Origin: Nocardia speluncae NBRC 108251
Lineage (GTDB): Bacteria > Actinomycetota > Actinomycetes > Mycobacteriales > Mycobacteriaceae
Assembly: GCF_001613245.1 (NCBI RefSeq)
Contig: NZ_BDBZ01000033.1
Coordinates: forward strand, 1-64,000
DNA: 64,000 nucleotides
Reading direction: 5' to 3'
Shown: in pieces, positions 18,646-27,686 of the stretch
Numbering within the stretch: position 1 is the first letter of the stretch
Layout of the letters: every line of letters starts with the position of its first letter
Notes under the pieces: generated by a model
Told to the model about the DNA's origin: nothing
The model's input: only the letters and a program-made list of their open reading frames with translations
The model's database searches: none
Program-made: the position numbers and the translations under genes

Positions 18646-19479
18646 ATGCCGTTGGCCACGGTGAATGGAATATCGCTCAACTATCAGGTCAAAGGAGACC
18701 GTTCCAAGGGCACCGATGTGAAAGGCGGCGGCCCGCTGGTCGTGCTGATCATGGGGACGGGCAGCCCGGGCCGCGTATGGGAGCTGCATCAGGTACCGGC
18801 TCTGGTCGCCGCCGGCTACCGGGTCTGCACATTCGACAACCGGGGCATCGCACCCTCCTATGAGGCCACCGACGGGATGACCCTCGCGGAAATGGTCGCC
18901 GATACGGCAGGGCTGATCGAGTTCCTGGACGAGGGCCCGGCGCTGGTGGCCGGTACTTCGATGGGTGCCCGGGTGGCGCAGGAACTCGCCCTGGCCCGGC
19001 CCGAACTGGTGCGTAAGGCTGTGTTCCTGGCCGGGCACGGCCGGCTGGACCAGTTCCAGAAGACCCTCTCACTGGGCGAACACGAACTCGACGCGAGCGA
19101 AGTGAAGCTGCCGGCGAAGTACGAGGCCGCCCTCACCGCGGTGATGAATCTTTCCCCCGCCACCATGGCCGACGCCAATGCGGCCCGCGACTGGCTGGAT
19201 CTGTTCGAATTCACCGGCGGTCCGGCGACCCCCGGGGTCCGGGCCCAGCGCAGGATGGACCACGAATTCGATCGGGTGCACGCCTACCGGGCCATCCGGG
19301 TGCCGTGCCTGGCTGTGGGTTTCGCCGATGACCGGATGATTCCGCCGTACCTGTCGCGAGAGGTCGCCGAGGCCATTCCGGGCGGCCGCTACCAGGAGGT
19401 TCCGGATGCAGGCCATTACGGCTACCTGGAGCGACCCGATACAGTGAACAAGATCCTCCTGGAGTTCTTCGCTTCCTGA
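18646..19479 (+). CDS. Alpha/beta-hydrolase fold protein
   Basis: A 277-residue soluble hydrolase. The nucleophile elbow is GTSMGARVAQELA near residue 104, an acid lies in FADDRMIPPY and the catalytic histidine in VPDAGHYGYLERP. The N-terminal PLVVLIMGTGSPGRVW block forms the oxyanion-hole region. Such enzymes include esterases, C-C hydrolases and cofactor-free haloperoxidase-like proteins; the substrate is unknown. A GAAGGGG element eight bases upstream supports the ATG at 18646. Confidence 0.85.
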   Translation: MPLATVNGISLNYQVKGDRSKGTDVKGGGPLVVLIMGTGSPGRVWELHQVPALVAAGYRVCTFDNRGIAPSYEATDGMTLAEMVADTAGLIEFLDEGPALVAGTSMGARVAQELALARPELVRKAVFLAGHGRLDQFQKTLSLGEHELDASEVKLPAKYEAALTAVMNLSPATMADANAARDWLDLFEFTGGPATPGVRAQRRMDHEFDRVHAYRAIRVPCLAVGFADDRMIPPYLSREVAEAIPGGRYQEVPDAGHYGYLERPDTVNKILLEFFAS

Positions 19480-19622
19480 GGGGGAGCCCACAGTTAACGC
19501 CGGCCTTGCTAGGGTCGACACATCGTTGGGTTCGCGAAACGGCAGCCCGAGGTTCACCCTCACTGCCGTGCCGGACCCGGACAGATCCGTACACATACGC
19601 GCGAGCACCCCTGTGAGGTGAA

Positions 19623-19853
19623 ATGAGCACCAACCCGTTCGACGACGAGGACGGCCGCTTCTTCGTTCTGGTCAACGACGAAGAACAGCATTCCCTGTGG
19701 CCGGCTTTCGCCGAGGTCCCGGCCGGCTGGCGCGTGGTCTTCGGTGAGGACAGCCGCGCGGCCTGCGTGGAGTACGTGGAGCAGAACTGGACCGATATGC
19801 GGCCCAAGAGCCTGCGCGACGCCATGGCGGCCGACGAAGCTGCCCGCAAGTAG
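19623..19853 (+). CDS. mbtH: MbtH-like protein
   Basis: A complete 76-residue MbtH family protein. It has the diagnostic residues NDEEQHSLWPAFAEVPAGW and CVEYVEQNWTDMRPKSLRD. MbtH proteins bind and stabilise adenylation domains of non-ribosomal peptide synthetases. No synthetase gene is present in the window, so this copy is an orphan and probably serves a synthetase elsewhere. It lies between the alpha/beta hydrolase and a tRNA gene. Confidence 0.95.
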   Translation: MSTNPFDDEDGRFFVLVNDEEQHSLWPAFAEVPAGWRVVFGEDSRAACVEYVEQNWTDMRPKSLRDAMAADEAARK

Positions 19854-19945
19854 CAGTTTCTGATCTGCTGAACGGACTACCGCTGCGCGGCACCGTAATC
19901 CGGTGTCGCGCAGCGGATGGCTCCGGGTATGATGGCTGCGCCCAC

Positions 19946-20020
19946 GCCTCCTTAGCTCAGTGGTAGAGCACTCGCCTTGTAAGCGAAAGGTCGTCAGTTC
20001 AATCCTGACAGGGGGCTCCA
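19946..20020 (+). tRNA. tRNA-Thr(TGT)
   Basis: A full cloverleaf: the acceptor stem GCCTCCT pairs with AGGGGGC (one T-G pair), the D-loop is AGCTCAGTGGTAGAGC, the anticodon loop CTTGTAA reads TGT at 19978-19980, the T-arm contains the usual TTCAATC, and an encoded CCA ends the gene. Confidence 0.95.
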
Positions 20021-20022
20021 TA

Positions 20023-20058
20023 CGAAAGGCCCCCACCGGTACCGGTGGGGGCCTTTCG
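20023..20058. terminator. Bidirectional terminator between tRNA-Thr and mam4B
   Basis: A perfect 36-base inverted repeat (18-bp arms, centre at 20040/20041). It starts two bases after the tRNA CCA end and lies 26 bases past the stop of the convergent mam4B gene, so it can end both the tRNA and the mce4 transcripts. Confidence 0.85.
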
Positions 20059-20084
20059 TTTGCGTACGAGCGGGATGATCGCCG

Positions 20085-20606
20085 TCAGATCGGGGTAACC
20101 GAGGCGACGAGCCACTGGTTGTCGGTTTTGTCCAGGGCGACCCGGACGCGACTGCCGGTGGTGGTGCCCTGAGGAGCTTCCTTGCTGGTGGTGACCTGAT
20201 TCAGGAACAGCAGTACCTCAGCGTGGGCCCGGTCGGCGGAGACCACGCCGCCGGCCTGGGTGGTGGCCTTGACGGTCAGTTCTTTCTCCTTGGCGCCCGG
20301 CACGATCGCCTTCTCGATGAGCTGGACGAAGTCGGCCCGGAAATCGGGGGCCAAGCTTTCGGCGGCCTTGGGCAGTTCCTTTTCCACCGTCTGGTGCTCA
20401 TAGCTGAAGATGGCCGAGACCGTGCGGCCCGCGGCGGCGACGGCGTCGGTGCGCGACTGCTCCGATTGGCGGTAGTCCCAGTACCGGTAGCCGCCGATTC
20501 CGGCCACCACCGCAGCGGCGACGATCACCACCGCGGTGGCACCGAGCAGGATCTTGTTGCGCAGTTTCATGCCGGTCCTCTCGGCGGGGCGCTTTTCTTC
20601 GCTCAT
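20085..20606 (-). CDS. mam4B: Mce-associated membrane protein Mam4B
   Basis: A 173-residue protein with one N-terminal membrane segment (ILLGATAVVIVAAAVVAGIGGY) and an external SnoaL/NTF2-like domain. It is the last gene of the mce4 operon and overlaps the previous gene by four bases. Mce-associated proteins stabilise the Mce transporter in the envelope. Position and size match the second Mam gene of mycobacterial mce4 (Rv3492c region). The closing terminator is at 20023. Confidence 0.85.
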   Translation of the reverse strand: MSEEKRPAERTGMKLRNKILLGATAVVIVAAAVVAGIGGYRYWDYRQSEQSRTDAVAAAGRTVSAIFSYEHQTVEKELPKAAESLAPDFRADFVQLIEKAIVPGAKEKELTVKATTQAGGVVSADRAHAEVLLFLNQVTTSKEAPQGTTTGSRVRVALDKTDNQWLVASVTPI

Positions 20607-21532
20607 GCCACGAACTCCACGTTCGAGGCGGTCAGAGCGCCGTCGTCCGCACGTTGCACGGTCACCCGGAAGCGGTAGTGCCGCTGCTGTTCACCTTCGG
20701 CACCCGCATTGGTGAGGGTTTGTTTCGCGGCCACCAGAATCACCCCGGAGTTCTCGTCGTCGCGTTCCACGGCGGCCTCGACGACCTCGCCCGTGGACTG
20801 CACCTTCGCCTGTTTGACGATCTCGGTGAACGGGTCGATCCGGCCGTCGAACTCGGTTTTGAAGTCACCGGAGGCCATGGTGAGGATGCGGTCGATATCC
20901 TCCTTGGCCGTATCGGCCCGGATGGTGGTCAGGTTGAGGACCGTCTGACGCGCGGTTGCCACATATTCGGCCCGGCGTTCGTCACGCTGCTCAGTGGATT
21001 GGACAGCGATCATGGAGACCACCGCGGCACCGACCAGGCCGATCGCCAGCACGGCAGCGGCGGCGAGCGCGACGATCCGTTTCCACGAGCTCGAGCCGCC
21101 CTTCGTGGCGGATTCGGCGCCACCGGATTCGGTCGTGGCGGATTTATCCATCGAGACGACGGCCGCGGCGGTTTCTTCGTCACCGGAGGCCGATTTTCCG
21201 GCGGATTCCGCCGAGGTTCCGGTCTTGCCCAGTGCCACGGTTTCCGCCGCGGACTCGTTGATCCGCACGGTCGCGTCCGGGTCGACGGCGGCCGAATCGG
21301 CGGCTGTATCGATCCGTTCGGTGACATCCTCGGACTTCGCCGCAGTGACATCCACCGGCTTCTCCGCGACGGTATCCGCAGACCTACCCGTGGCGTCGCC
21401 GGCGGCCTTGTCCGCGGTGGCCCCGGGGGCCACCGACGCCTCGGTGAGCTGCTCGGTCGCATCCTCGACCGGTGGACCCGCCGTCCGGCTGGCCCGCCTA
21501 CGGGTACGGCGGGGGTCCTTGGTCTCGCTCAT
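20603..21532 (-). CDS. mam4A: Mce-associated membrane protein Mam4A
   Basis: A 309-residue protein. A long Ala/Glu/Asp/Thr-rich cytoplasmic region (about 1-150) precedes one membrane segment (IVALAAAAVLAIGLVGAAVVSMIAV) and an external NTF2-like domain related to Mam4B. The N-terminal region is low-complexity and looks disordered; it is much longer than in Mam4B. The ATG at 21532 overlaps the mce4F stop by four bases. It is a paralogue of the next gene. Confidence 0.85.
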   Translation of the reverse strand: MSETKDPRRTRRRASRTAGPPVEDATEQLTEASVAPGATADKAAGDATGRSADTVAEKPVDVTAAKSEDVTERIDTAADSAAVDPDATVRINESAAETVALGKTGTSAESAGKSASGDEETAAAVVSMDKSATTESGGAESATKGGSSSWKRIVALAAAAVLAIGLVGAAVVSMIAVQSTEQRDERRAEYVATARQTVLNLTTIRADTAKEDIDRILTMASGDFKTEFDGRIDPFTEIVKQAKVQSTGEVVEAAVERDDENSGVILVAAKQTLTNAGAEGEQQRHYRFRVTVQRADDGALTASNVEFVA

Positions 21533-22998
21533 TTCTGCTGCTCCTCGAACATTGCCTGCCAATCCGCGGGTACGGCGCCTGATCCGCCGGGTGCGATATC
21601 GCCCTGACGGTAGCTGCGACCGTCGGTGCCGGTATAGACCCCGGTGGCCGGATCGTACGAGAGAGCGGCGGCGGGGGTGCTTGCGCCCGAGAAACTAGCA
21701 GGTGCCGGGGGTACTCCCGCAACCCCGGGGCCCGTGTCGGGCGCAGCGGCCGGGGCGACACCGGGTGCGGGCTCGGCGGCCGGGGCTACCGGTTGCGGCG
21801 GCCCGAACGGCGGGTTCGTGCCCTCGGGAACGAACCCGGTGCGGCACAGTTCCGGGGTCGGTGCACGGCGGCCGGGGAATTCCATACACGGCGTGTTGCG
21901 GATACCGCGCACCGCGCTGATGTCGTTCTGCGGGGTCTTGCAGTACAGGCCCTCGGGTGTCGGAATCGTATCGACCTGGTCGGGGCCGCGGCGCTGATCG
22001 GGCGGCAGGAACCCGGTGGTACAGGCCGGTGGATCGTTGAGGACCGTCATGAAGTCGACGAGAGCGCCGTACTCCATGGGGCCGCGTACGGCCGTGAGCA
22101 GCGCGGCGATCAGCGGCGGGTACACCACCAGGATCTGTTCCAGGCCGGCATGGTAGGTAACACCGACCTGCCCCACACTCACCAGGTTGTTCATCAGCAG
22201 CGGCAGAGTCGGCCGCAGTTCGTCGAACTGCTGGGTGACCCGTTCCATCGCCGCGGGACCGTTGGCGAGAATACTGCGCAGAGCCGGGTCGTGGGCGCGC
22301 AACTGATCGGTGACGACCGCCAGGTCGCGGGTCCACGATCGGATCGCGGCATCCGAGTCGACCTGGGTGTCGAGCAGTGGGCCGATCTGTTCGATCAGCT
22401 GTTTGGTCGGCGCGACATTGTCGTTCGCCTCCTGCACCAGCAGGGCGGCGGAATCGAGGAACCGTTGCAGATCCGGCCCTGCGCCGTTGAACGCCCGGAA
22501 CGCTTCGTCGATGACCTGGCGCAGCCGGGTGTCGGCGACGCTGGCCAGCAGCCGGTCGGCCTGGTCCAGCAGGGCGCCCACATCCTGGGGCAGTTCGGTG
22601 CGGTCCATGGGGATCACGCTGCCGTCGTACAGGTTGGCGTCCCCGGGCTGCTCCGGTGGTACCAGGTCGACATACTGCTCGCCGATCGCCGAAACACTGC
22701 GCACCAGCGCTTTGGAATCGGCCGGGATCTTGTAATCGCTGTCGACCGACAGCTGGGCTTCCACACCTTCGCTGGTGAGCCGGACCTCGCGGACCACACC
22801 GACGTTCGTCCCCCGGTAGGAGACGTTGGCGTTCTGGTAGAGCCCGCCGGTGGCGGCGAGTTGCAGGGTGACCCCGATACGCCCGATGCCGAGCATGGCG
22901 GGTACGCCCACGTAGGTACCGCCCATGACGGCCAGGCCGACCACCGTGAGGATGGAGAAGATGATCAGCTGGATGCGGACGAAACGGCTGAGCGTCAC
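21529..22998 (-). CDS. mce4F: Mce4F, MCE family substrate-binding protein
   Basis: A 489-residue envelope protein. It has an N-terminal membrane anchor (QLIIFSILTVVGLAVMGGTYVG), the MCE domain (NVSYRGTNVGVVREVRLTSEG) and a long helical region thought to build the lipid channel. The C-terminus is Pro/Ala-rich and ends with a repeat-like DPATGVYTGTDGRSYRQGD segment. A GTG start at 22998 overlaps the mce4E stop (GTGA). Mce4 imports cholesterol in mycobacteria and related sterol-degrading actinobacteria. Confidence 0.92.
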   Translation of the reverse strand: MTLSRFVRIQLIIFSILTVVGLAVMGGTYVGVPAMLGIGRIGVTLQLAATGGLYQNANVSYRGTNVGVVREVRLTSEGVEAQLSVDSDYKIPADSKALVRSVSAIGEQYVDLVPPEQPGDANLYDGSVIPMDRTELPQDVGALLDQADRLLASVADTRLRQVIDEAFRAFNGAGPDLQRFLDSAALLVQEANDNVAPTKQLIEQIGPLLDTQVDSDAAIRSWTRDLAVVTDQLRAHDPALRSILANGPAAMERVTQQFDELRPTLPLLMNNLVSVGQVGVTYHAGLEQILVVYPPLIAALLTAVRGPMEYGALVDFMTVLNDPPACTTGFLPPDQRRGPDQVDTIPTPEGLYCKTPQNDISAVRGIRNTPCMEFPGRRAPTPELCRTGFVPEGTNPPFGPPQPVAPAAEPAPGVAPAAAPDTGPGVAGVPPAPASFSGASTPAAALSYDPATGVYTGTDGRSYRQGDIAPGGSGAVPADWQAMFEEQQK

Positions 22999-24290
22999 GG
23001 GCCCTCGCCCCCTTGCGGCTGCCCGGGCAGCGGCACTGTCAGCCCGGGAATGGCGGGCAGGCCGGGAATCGGCGGCAGCCCGGGAATGGTCGGTTGCGGC
23101 TGGTCGCTCGGCGGCGCGCCGGGAGGCGGCGCCAGCGGTGTCGTCAGCGGGTTGCCTTGTTCGCCGGCGGGTCCGGCCATCTGGCCGAGTGCGACTTCCA
23201 CGCCGCCGAACGTGCCACCGAGCCCGGTACCGGTGAGGAAGTTGGAGTCGAGCCGCTTGGCGGTCATATCTATCGTCATGAACAGGTTCAAGTAGTCGCC
23301 CTTGATCGCGTTGCCGAGGTTCGTCAACGGGAACGGGAACGAGGCGATGATTTTCAGCGATTCGGTCAGGTCGGCGCCCGTATCGGCCAGCGTCTGCAGG
23401 ACCGGGGCCAGGTTGGCCAGGTTTGCTTTGAGATCGTCACCGCTGTTGGTGATCAACCGGTTCACCACATCGCTGAGATCACCGAGCTTGGTGATGGTGG
23501 TGGTGATGTTCTGCCGGCGATCGGCCAGCACGGTCAGCGCGGGATGGATTTCCTCGATCGCCGCTTCCACCACGTCGGTCTGTTCGACGAACTGGCCGGA
23601 GAGCCGGTCCAGCCCGCTGATCGCGGAGATGATGTCGTCACGTTGCGCGTTCAGGTTGCCGATCAGATCGTTCATCTGCGGGAGCAGATCCCGGATCTCC
23701 TCCTCGTTGCCGACGAGGGCCGAGTTGAGTTCGCGGGTGATGTTCTCCAGCTGCGAGATACCGCCACCGTTCAGCACCACCGACAGCGACGACAGCACCT
23801 GTTCGGTGGTGGGGAAGACACCGGCCCGGTCCAGCGGGATCACATCACCGGCGGCGAGCCGGCCCTCGGGGGCGATATCGGCCGGTGGCGCCAGTTCCAC
23901 ATGGTTGCTGCCGAGCAGACTGGTCTGGCCGATCTTGGCCGTCGCGTTGGCGGGCAGCACCACATCGGGATTCAGCGAGACCGTCACCAGCGCGTGCCAG
24001 TCCTCGACCTCGATATCGGTGACCGCCCCGACCGAGACGTCGTCGACGCGCACCGGCGAATTGCGGGTCAGCGTGGTGACGTTCGGCATCTGGATCTGCA
24101 CGGTGTACGAATCTTCGCCGGTACCTTCGGTGCCCGGCATCGGTAACGAGTTGAGCCCGTCGTACTGGCAGCCCGTCACCGGGAGGGCCAGTGCGAGCCC
24201 GACGGCGAGTGCGGCCGCCCGGCGCCGGAAACCCGGCGCGGGCAACTTCGGCCGGATGTCCGGTACCCGCAGCGCGAGTCGGCGCATCAT
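22995..24290 (-). CDS. mce4E: Mce4E lipoprotein (LprN type)
   Basis: A 431-residue MCE protein and the only lipoprotein of the six. The lipobox LPVTGC lies near residues 36-41 after a charged leader and hydrophobic stretch. The MCE domain follows (PNVTTLTRNSPVRVDDVSVG), then the helical region, and a Pro/Gly-rich tail with repeated IPGLP units. An ATG start at 24290 overlaps the mce4D stop by four bases. Mce E subunits are lipoproteins in most actinobacterial mce operons, which supports the assignment. Confidence 0.92.
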   Translation of the reverse strand: MMRRLALRVPDIRPKLPAPGFRRRAAALAVGLALALPVTGCQYDGLNSLPMPGTEGTGEDSYTVQIQMPNVTTLTRNSPVRVDDVSVGAVTDIEVEDWHALVTVSLNPDVVLPANATAKIGQTSLLGSNHVELAPPADIAPEGRLAAGDVIPLDRAGVFPTTEQVLSSLSVVLNGGGISQLENITRELNSALVGNEEEIRDLLPQMNDLIGNLNAQRDDIISAISGLDRLSGQFVEQTDVVEAAIEEIHPALTVLADRRQNITTTITKLGDLSDVVNRLITNSGDDLKANLANLAPVLQTLADTGADLTESLKIIASFPFPLTNLGNAIKGDYLNLFMTIDMTAKRLDSNFLTGTGLGGTFGGVEVALGQMAGPAGEQGNPLTTPLAPPPGAPPSDQPQPTIPGLPPIPGLPAIPGLTVPLPGQPQGGEGP

Positions 24291-25606
24291 CGTCCTCCTC
24301 CGGGCAGGCCGGGAATTTCGGGAAGCGGAATGCCCGGGATCGCCAGCCCCGCGACACCGGCCGGAACCGTGACGGGTGCGGGCGCGGGCGCCGCCGGGGG
24401 CCCCACCTTCTGCGGATCCACCTTGCCGGGCAGGTCCGGGGTGGTGTAGTCCAACTGGTCCGGGAACGCGGTGACACCGGTCGCGGGGTTGGCCATGATG
24501 GGCACATAGTTCATCGCCAGCGAACTGATCACCGGAGCGAGGAATTCGGCGCACAGGTCGGCACTGGTATCGGATTCGTGCTGTTCCACGGCCCGTACCG
24601 AACCGCACAGGAAGCTGATCGGATCGGCGGCATTGTTCAGCGAGATGGCGCCGGTCAGGGTGCCCTGGGCAGGCTTGTAGATCTGGTAGAAGTTCACCAG
24701 CGCGTTGGGCCCGGAATGCAGTGCCTGTTCCAGTTCCGGTCGTTTGTCGACCAGGATCTGGGTCACGTCGGCAAGGCGCTGGACGCCTTCGGTGAGTTCG
24801 GTTCCGCCGCCGTCCAGGAAGCGCTTCACATCGGCCAGCGCCAGGTCGAGGTTGTCCAGGCCGGCACCCAGATCCTCGGAGACTCCGGCGAGTACCGACG
24901 ATACGGAGGCCAGCCGCCCGCCGAACTGGACGATCTGCTCGTTGCTCTTGGAGAGCACGTCCACGAATTTCTGCAGATTACGGATGGTGCCGAACAGGTC
25001 GGTGCGCCCGTCGGACAGAGTGGTCAGGGTGGCCGACAGTTCCCGCAGGGTGCTGCGGAATGCTTCGCCGTTACCGTCGAGGTTTTCTGCGGCGGTGTCC
25101 ACGAAGCGGCCGAAGGAGCCCTGGGGGTCGTCGCCGACCGGGCCGAGCGCGGTGGAGAGTTTGTGGAGTTCGGTTTTGATGTCGTCCCATTCCACCGGGA
25201 CGGCGGTCCGTTCGATGGGGATCTCCGCGCCGTCGCTCAGCGTGTCCCCACCGGTGTAGGCGGGGGCGACCTGGATGAAGCGGGCGGAGACCAGCGACGG
25301 CGCGATGATCACGGCCCGCGCGTCGGCGGGCAGGTCGACGCTGCCGTCGACCGTCATGGTCACCTTCACCTGCTCTTTACCGGGTTCGATGGAGTCGATC
25401 TTGCCGATGGGTACGCCCAGCACTCGCACATCGTCACCGGGGTAGATACCGGCGGTGGAGGTGAAGTACGCGGTGATCTCGTTTTTGGTGAGCTGGTTGT
25501 ACGCCAGATAACCGCCGGTGGCGACCAGCGCGATCACCAGTACCCCGGCGACGATCCCTACCCATTTCTTCGGCAGTGCGCGAAGTGTGTCCTTGACCGT
25601 GCTCAT
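24287..25606 (-). CDS. mce4D: Mce4D, MCE family protein
   Basis: A 439-residue protein with an N-terminal anchor (WVGIVAGVLVIALVATGGYLA), an MCE domain (YPGDDVRVLGVPIGKIDSIEP), a helical shaft region and a Pro/Ala-rich tail ending in IPLPEIPGLPGG. The ATG at 25606 overlaps mce4C by four bases. It forms part of the hetero-hexameric sterol transporter encoded by this operon. Confidence 0.92.
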   Translation of the reverse strand: MSTVKDTLRALPKKWVGIVAGVLVIALVATGGYLAYNQLTKNEITAYFTSTAGIYPGDDVRVLGVPIGKIDSIEPGKEQVKVTMTVDGSVDLPADARAVIIAPSLVSARFIQVAPAYTGGDTLSDGAEIPIERTAVPVEWDDIKTELHKLSTALGPVGDDPQGSFGRFVDTAAENLDGNGEAFRSTLRELSATLTTLSDGRTDLFGTIRNLQKFVDVLSKSNEQIVQFGGRLASVSSVLAGVSEDLGAGLDNLDLALADVKRFLDGGGTELTEGVQRLADVTQILVDKRPELEQALHSGPNALVNFYQIYKPAQGTLTGAISLNNAADPISFLCGSVRAVEQHESDTSADLCAEFLAPVISSLAMNYVPIMANPATGVTAFPDQLDYTTPDLPGKVDPQKVGPPAAPAPAPVTVPAGVAGLAIPGIPLPEIPGLPGGGR

Positions 25607-26664
25607 CGAGGCGGCTCCTGTGCGGACGGGCCGATCTTGGGACCGGGTTCGAGCAGATAGGCGCGTAGCGATTCGGGCAGGTGCTGCGGCCAGACCAGCG
25701 CGTCCACCAGCGGGTGCAGGGTTTCACTGCTGGCGTTGACGACGTAGGCGTTGAAGTACGGCCCGCTGCCGACCTGTTCGCCCAGCGCCGCGGAGAACGG
25801 GCCGAGGCCGTCGAGAGCCTCGGTGATGTTGTCCCGGTTGCGCTCCAGCAGATCGAGCACCGAATTGAGTTTGTCCAGTGCCGGCTTCAACTGGGCTTCG
25901 TTGTCGTGGACGAGTCCGGACAGCTGCTGGGCCAGCGAATTGACGTAGGTGATCATCTGGCTGATCGCGGTGCGCCGCCGGTCCAGCTCGCCGAGCAACT
26001 GATTCCCGTCGACCAGTAGCGCATTGATCGAGTCGGCACGGTCGGCCAGGATCTTGGTGACGTTCTGCGCGCGGGAGAGAAGATCCGACAGTGCCTGGTC
26101 GCGGGCGTTGATGGTGCGCGACAGCGCCGTCACACCGTCCAGTGCCGAACGCAGCGGCGCCGGCGTATCGGCGAAGGCCGCCGACAGTTCGTCCAGTGTC
26201 TGGTTCACCTTCGGCAGATCCAGATCCTGCACCGTCTGACCGAGGTCGCCGAGCGCCTCGTTCAGTGAGTACGGCGAGGTGGTGCGCTCGACCGGAATGG
26301 TTTCGGTGACCGTCAGGGTCCCCTCGCCGTCCGGGTTCACTGCCAGCGATTTACGGCCCAGAACAGTATTGGTCTTGATGGCGGCTGAGGTCTTGTCACC
26401 CAGCGCGATCGAATCGTCGACGCTGAACCGGACGAGTACCTGGGCACCGTCGAGGCCTACGTCTTCGACCCGGCCGGATTTCACTCCGGCAACCTCCACG
26501 TCGTCACCCGTCACCAACCCGCCGGCGTCGGCGAAATACGCGGTGTACACGGCACCGCCGCGGATGAACGGAAGACGTTCGAACTGCAGCGCCGACAGTG
26601 CCACCGCGACCGCCAGTACCAATCCGACGACGCCGATTGTCACCGAGCGTGATTGCTCCTTCAT
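25603..26664 (-). CDS. mce4C: Mce4C, MCE family protein
   Basis: A 353-residue protein with an N-terminal anchor (VTIGVVGLVLAVAVALSALQF), an MCE domain (LVTGDDVEVAGVKSGRVEDVG) and the helical region. It lacks the long proline-rich tail of the D, E and F subunits. The ATG at 26664 overlaps the mce4B stop (ATGA); an in-frame start twelve bases upstream is less likely. Confidence 0.92.
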   Translation of the reverse strand: MKEQSRSVTIGVVGLVLAVAVALSALQFERLPFIRGGAVYTAYFADAGGLVTGDDVEVAGVKSGRVEDVGLDGAQVLVRFSVDDSIALGDKTSAAIKTNTVLGRKSLAVNPDGEGTLTVTETIPVERTTSPYSLNEALGDLGQTVQDLDLPKVNQTLDELSAAFADTPAPLRSALDGVTALSRTINARDQALSDLLSRAQNVTKILADRADSINALLVDGNQLLGELDRRRTAISQMITYVNSLAQQLSGLVHDNEAQLKPALDKLNSVLDLLERNRDNITEALDGLGPFSAALGEQVGSGPYFNAYVVNASSETLHPLVDALVWPQHLPESLRAYLLEPGPKIGPSAQEPPR

Positions 26665-27686
26665 TCGCTCGCACACCTTCCGGTCGTCTGTCCACCGGGC
26701 AGTTCGAGTAACAAGGGCTTACCGTCCGGGCCGTCGACCAGGAAGTTGGCCGCGCAAACATAGATGTTCAGGAACGAGCCGTAGGCGCCGATGCGGTTCA
26801 GCATCCGGTAGGCGCCCGGCAGTTCGTCGAGGACGTACTGCACAGTGTCCGAACCATTGTCGAGGTTGGTGGCCAACCGGCCGGTCTGGGCGATGGTCGC
26901 GGCCAGATCGGGACGGGCTTGCACCAGGAGATCGTTCGTCGCGCGCGTGGCATCGGCGATCCGCGGCAGCGCGGCGCCGATGGGGTCGCGGTCTTCGGCG
27001 AGACCACTGACCAGCCGGCGCAGTTCGTCGATCGTCGTGGCGAACTGGTCGCCCCGGTCGTCGAGGGTTTTCAGCACCGAGTTCAGGTTGTTGATCACGC
27101 TGCCGATGAGCGCGTCCCGGTCGGCGAGAGTTTTGGTGAACGAGCCGCTGCTGTTGAGCAGTTCGACGAGGGTGCCACCCTGTCCCTGGAAGATCTGCAG
27201 CAGCGCGTTGGTGAGGTCGTTGACCTGCGCCGGATCCAGTCCGCGCAGCAGTGGTTTGAACCCACCCAGCAGCAGGTCGAGGTCGAGGGCGGGCGCGGTT
27301 TTGTCCAGGCCGATGGTGCCGCCCTTGTGCAGGGTGGTCGCCTCCCCCGGGCCTTCCAGCAGTTCCAGGTAGCGGTCGCCGACCAGGTTCTCGTAGCGGA
27401 TGGTGGCCTTGGTGCTGGTGAGCAGCTGGTACTTGGTGTCGACATCGAATTCCACGTGCGCGTGGTAATTGTCGTCGACCTTCACCGACGAGACCGATCC
27501 GACCGGTACCCCGGCAATGCGCACTTTGTCCCCGGGCAGCATGCCCGAGGCGCTGGTGAAGACGGCGTCGTAACCGTTCTGGCTGGAGAAGCGCACTTGG
27601 GAGAAGACAATCGCCAAACCGGCGAAGACGAGTGTCATCACCAGGGTGAAGATGGCGAGTTTGACTGTGGTTGCGGTGTTTTTCAT
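26661..27686 (-). CDS. mce4B: Mce4B, MCE family protein
   Basis: A 341-residue protein with an N-terminal anchor (LAIFTLVMTLVFAGLAIVFS), an MCE domain (LPGDKVRIAGVPVGSVSSVKV) and the helical region ending near GQTTGRC. The ATG at 27686 overlaps the mce4A stop by four bases; the frame is open further upstream but lies over mce4A. Confidence 0.92.
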   Translation of the reverse strand: MKNTATTVKLAIFTLVMTLVFAGLAIVFSQVRFSSQNGYDAVFTSASGMLPGDKVRIAGVPVGSVSSVKVDDNYHAHVEFDVDTKYQLLTSTKATIRYENLVGDRYLELLEGPGEATTLHKGGTIGLDKTAPALDLDLLLGGFKPLLRGLDPAQVNDLTNALLQIFQGQGGTLVELLNSSGSFTKTLADRDALIGSVINNLNSVLKTLDDRGDQFATTIDELRRLVSGLAEDRDPIGAALPRIADATRATNDLLVQARPDLAATIAQTGRLATNLDNGSDTVQYVLDELPGAYRMLNRIGAYGSFLNIYVCAANFLVDGPDGKPLLLELPGGQTTGRCASE

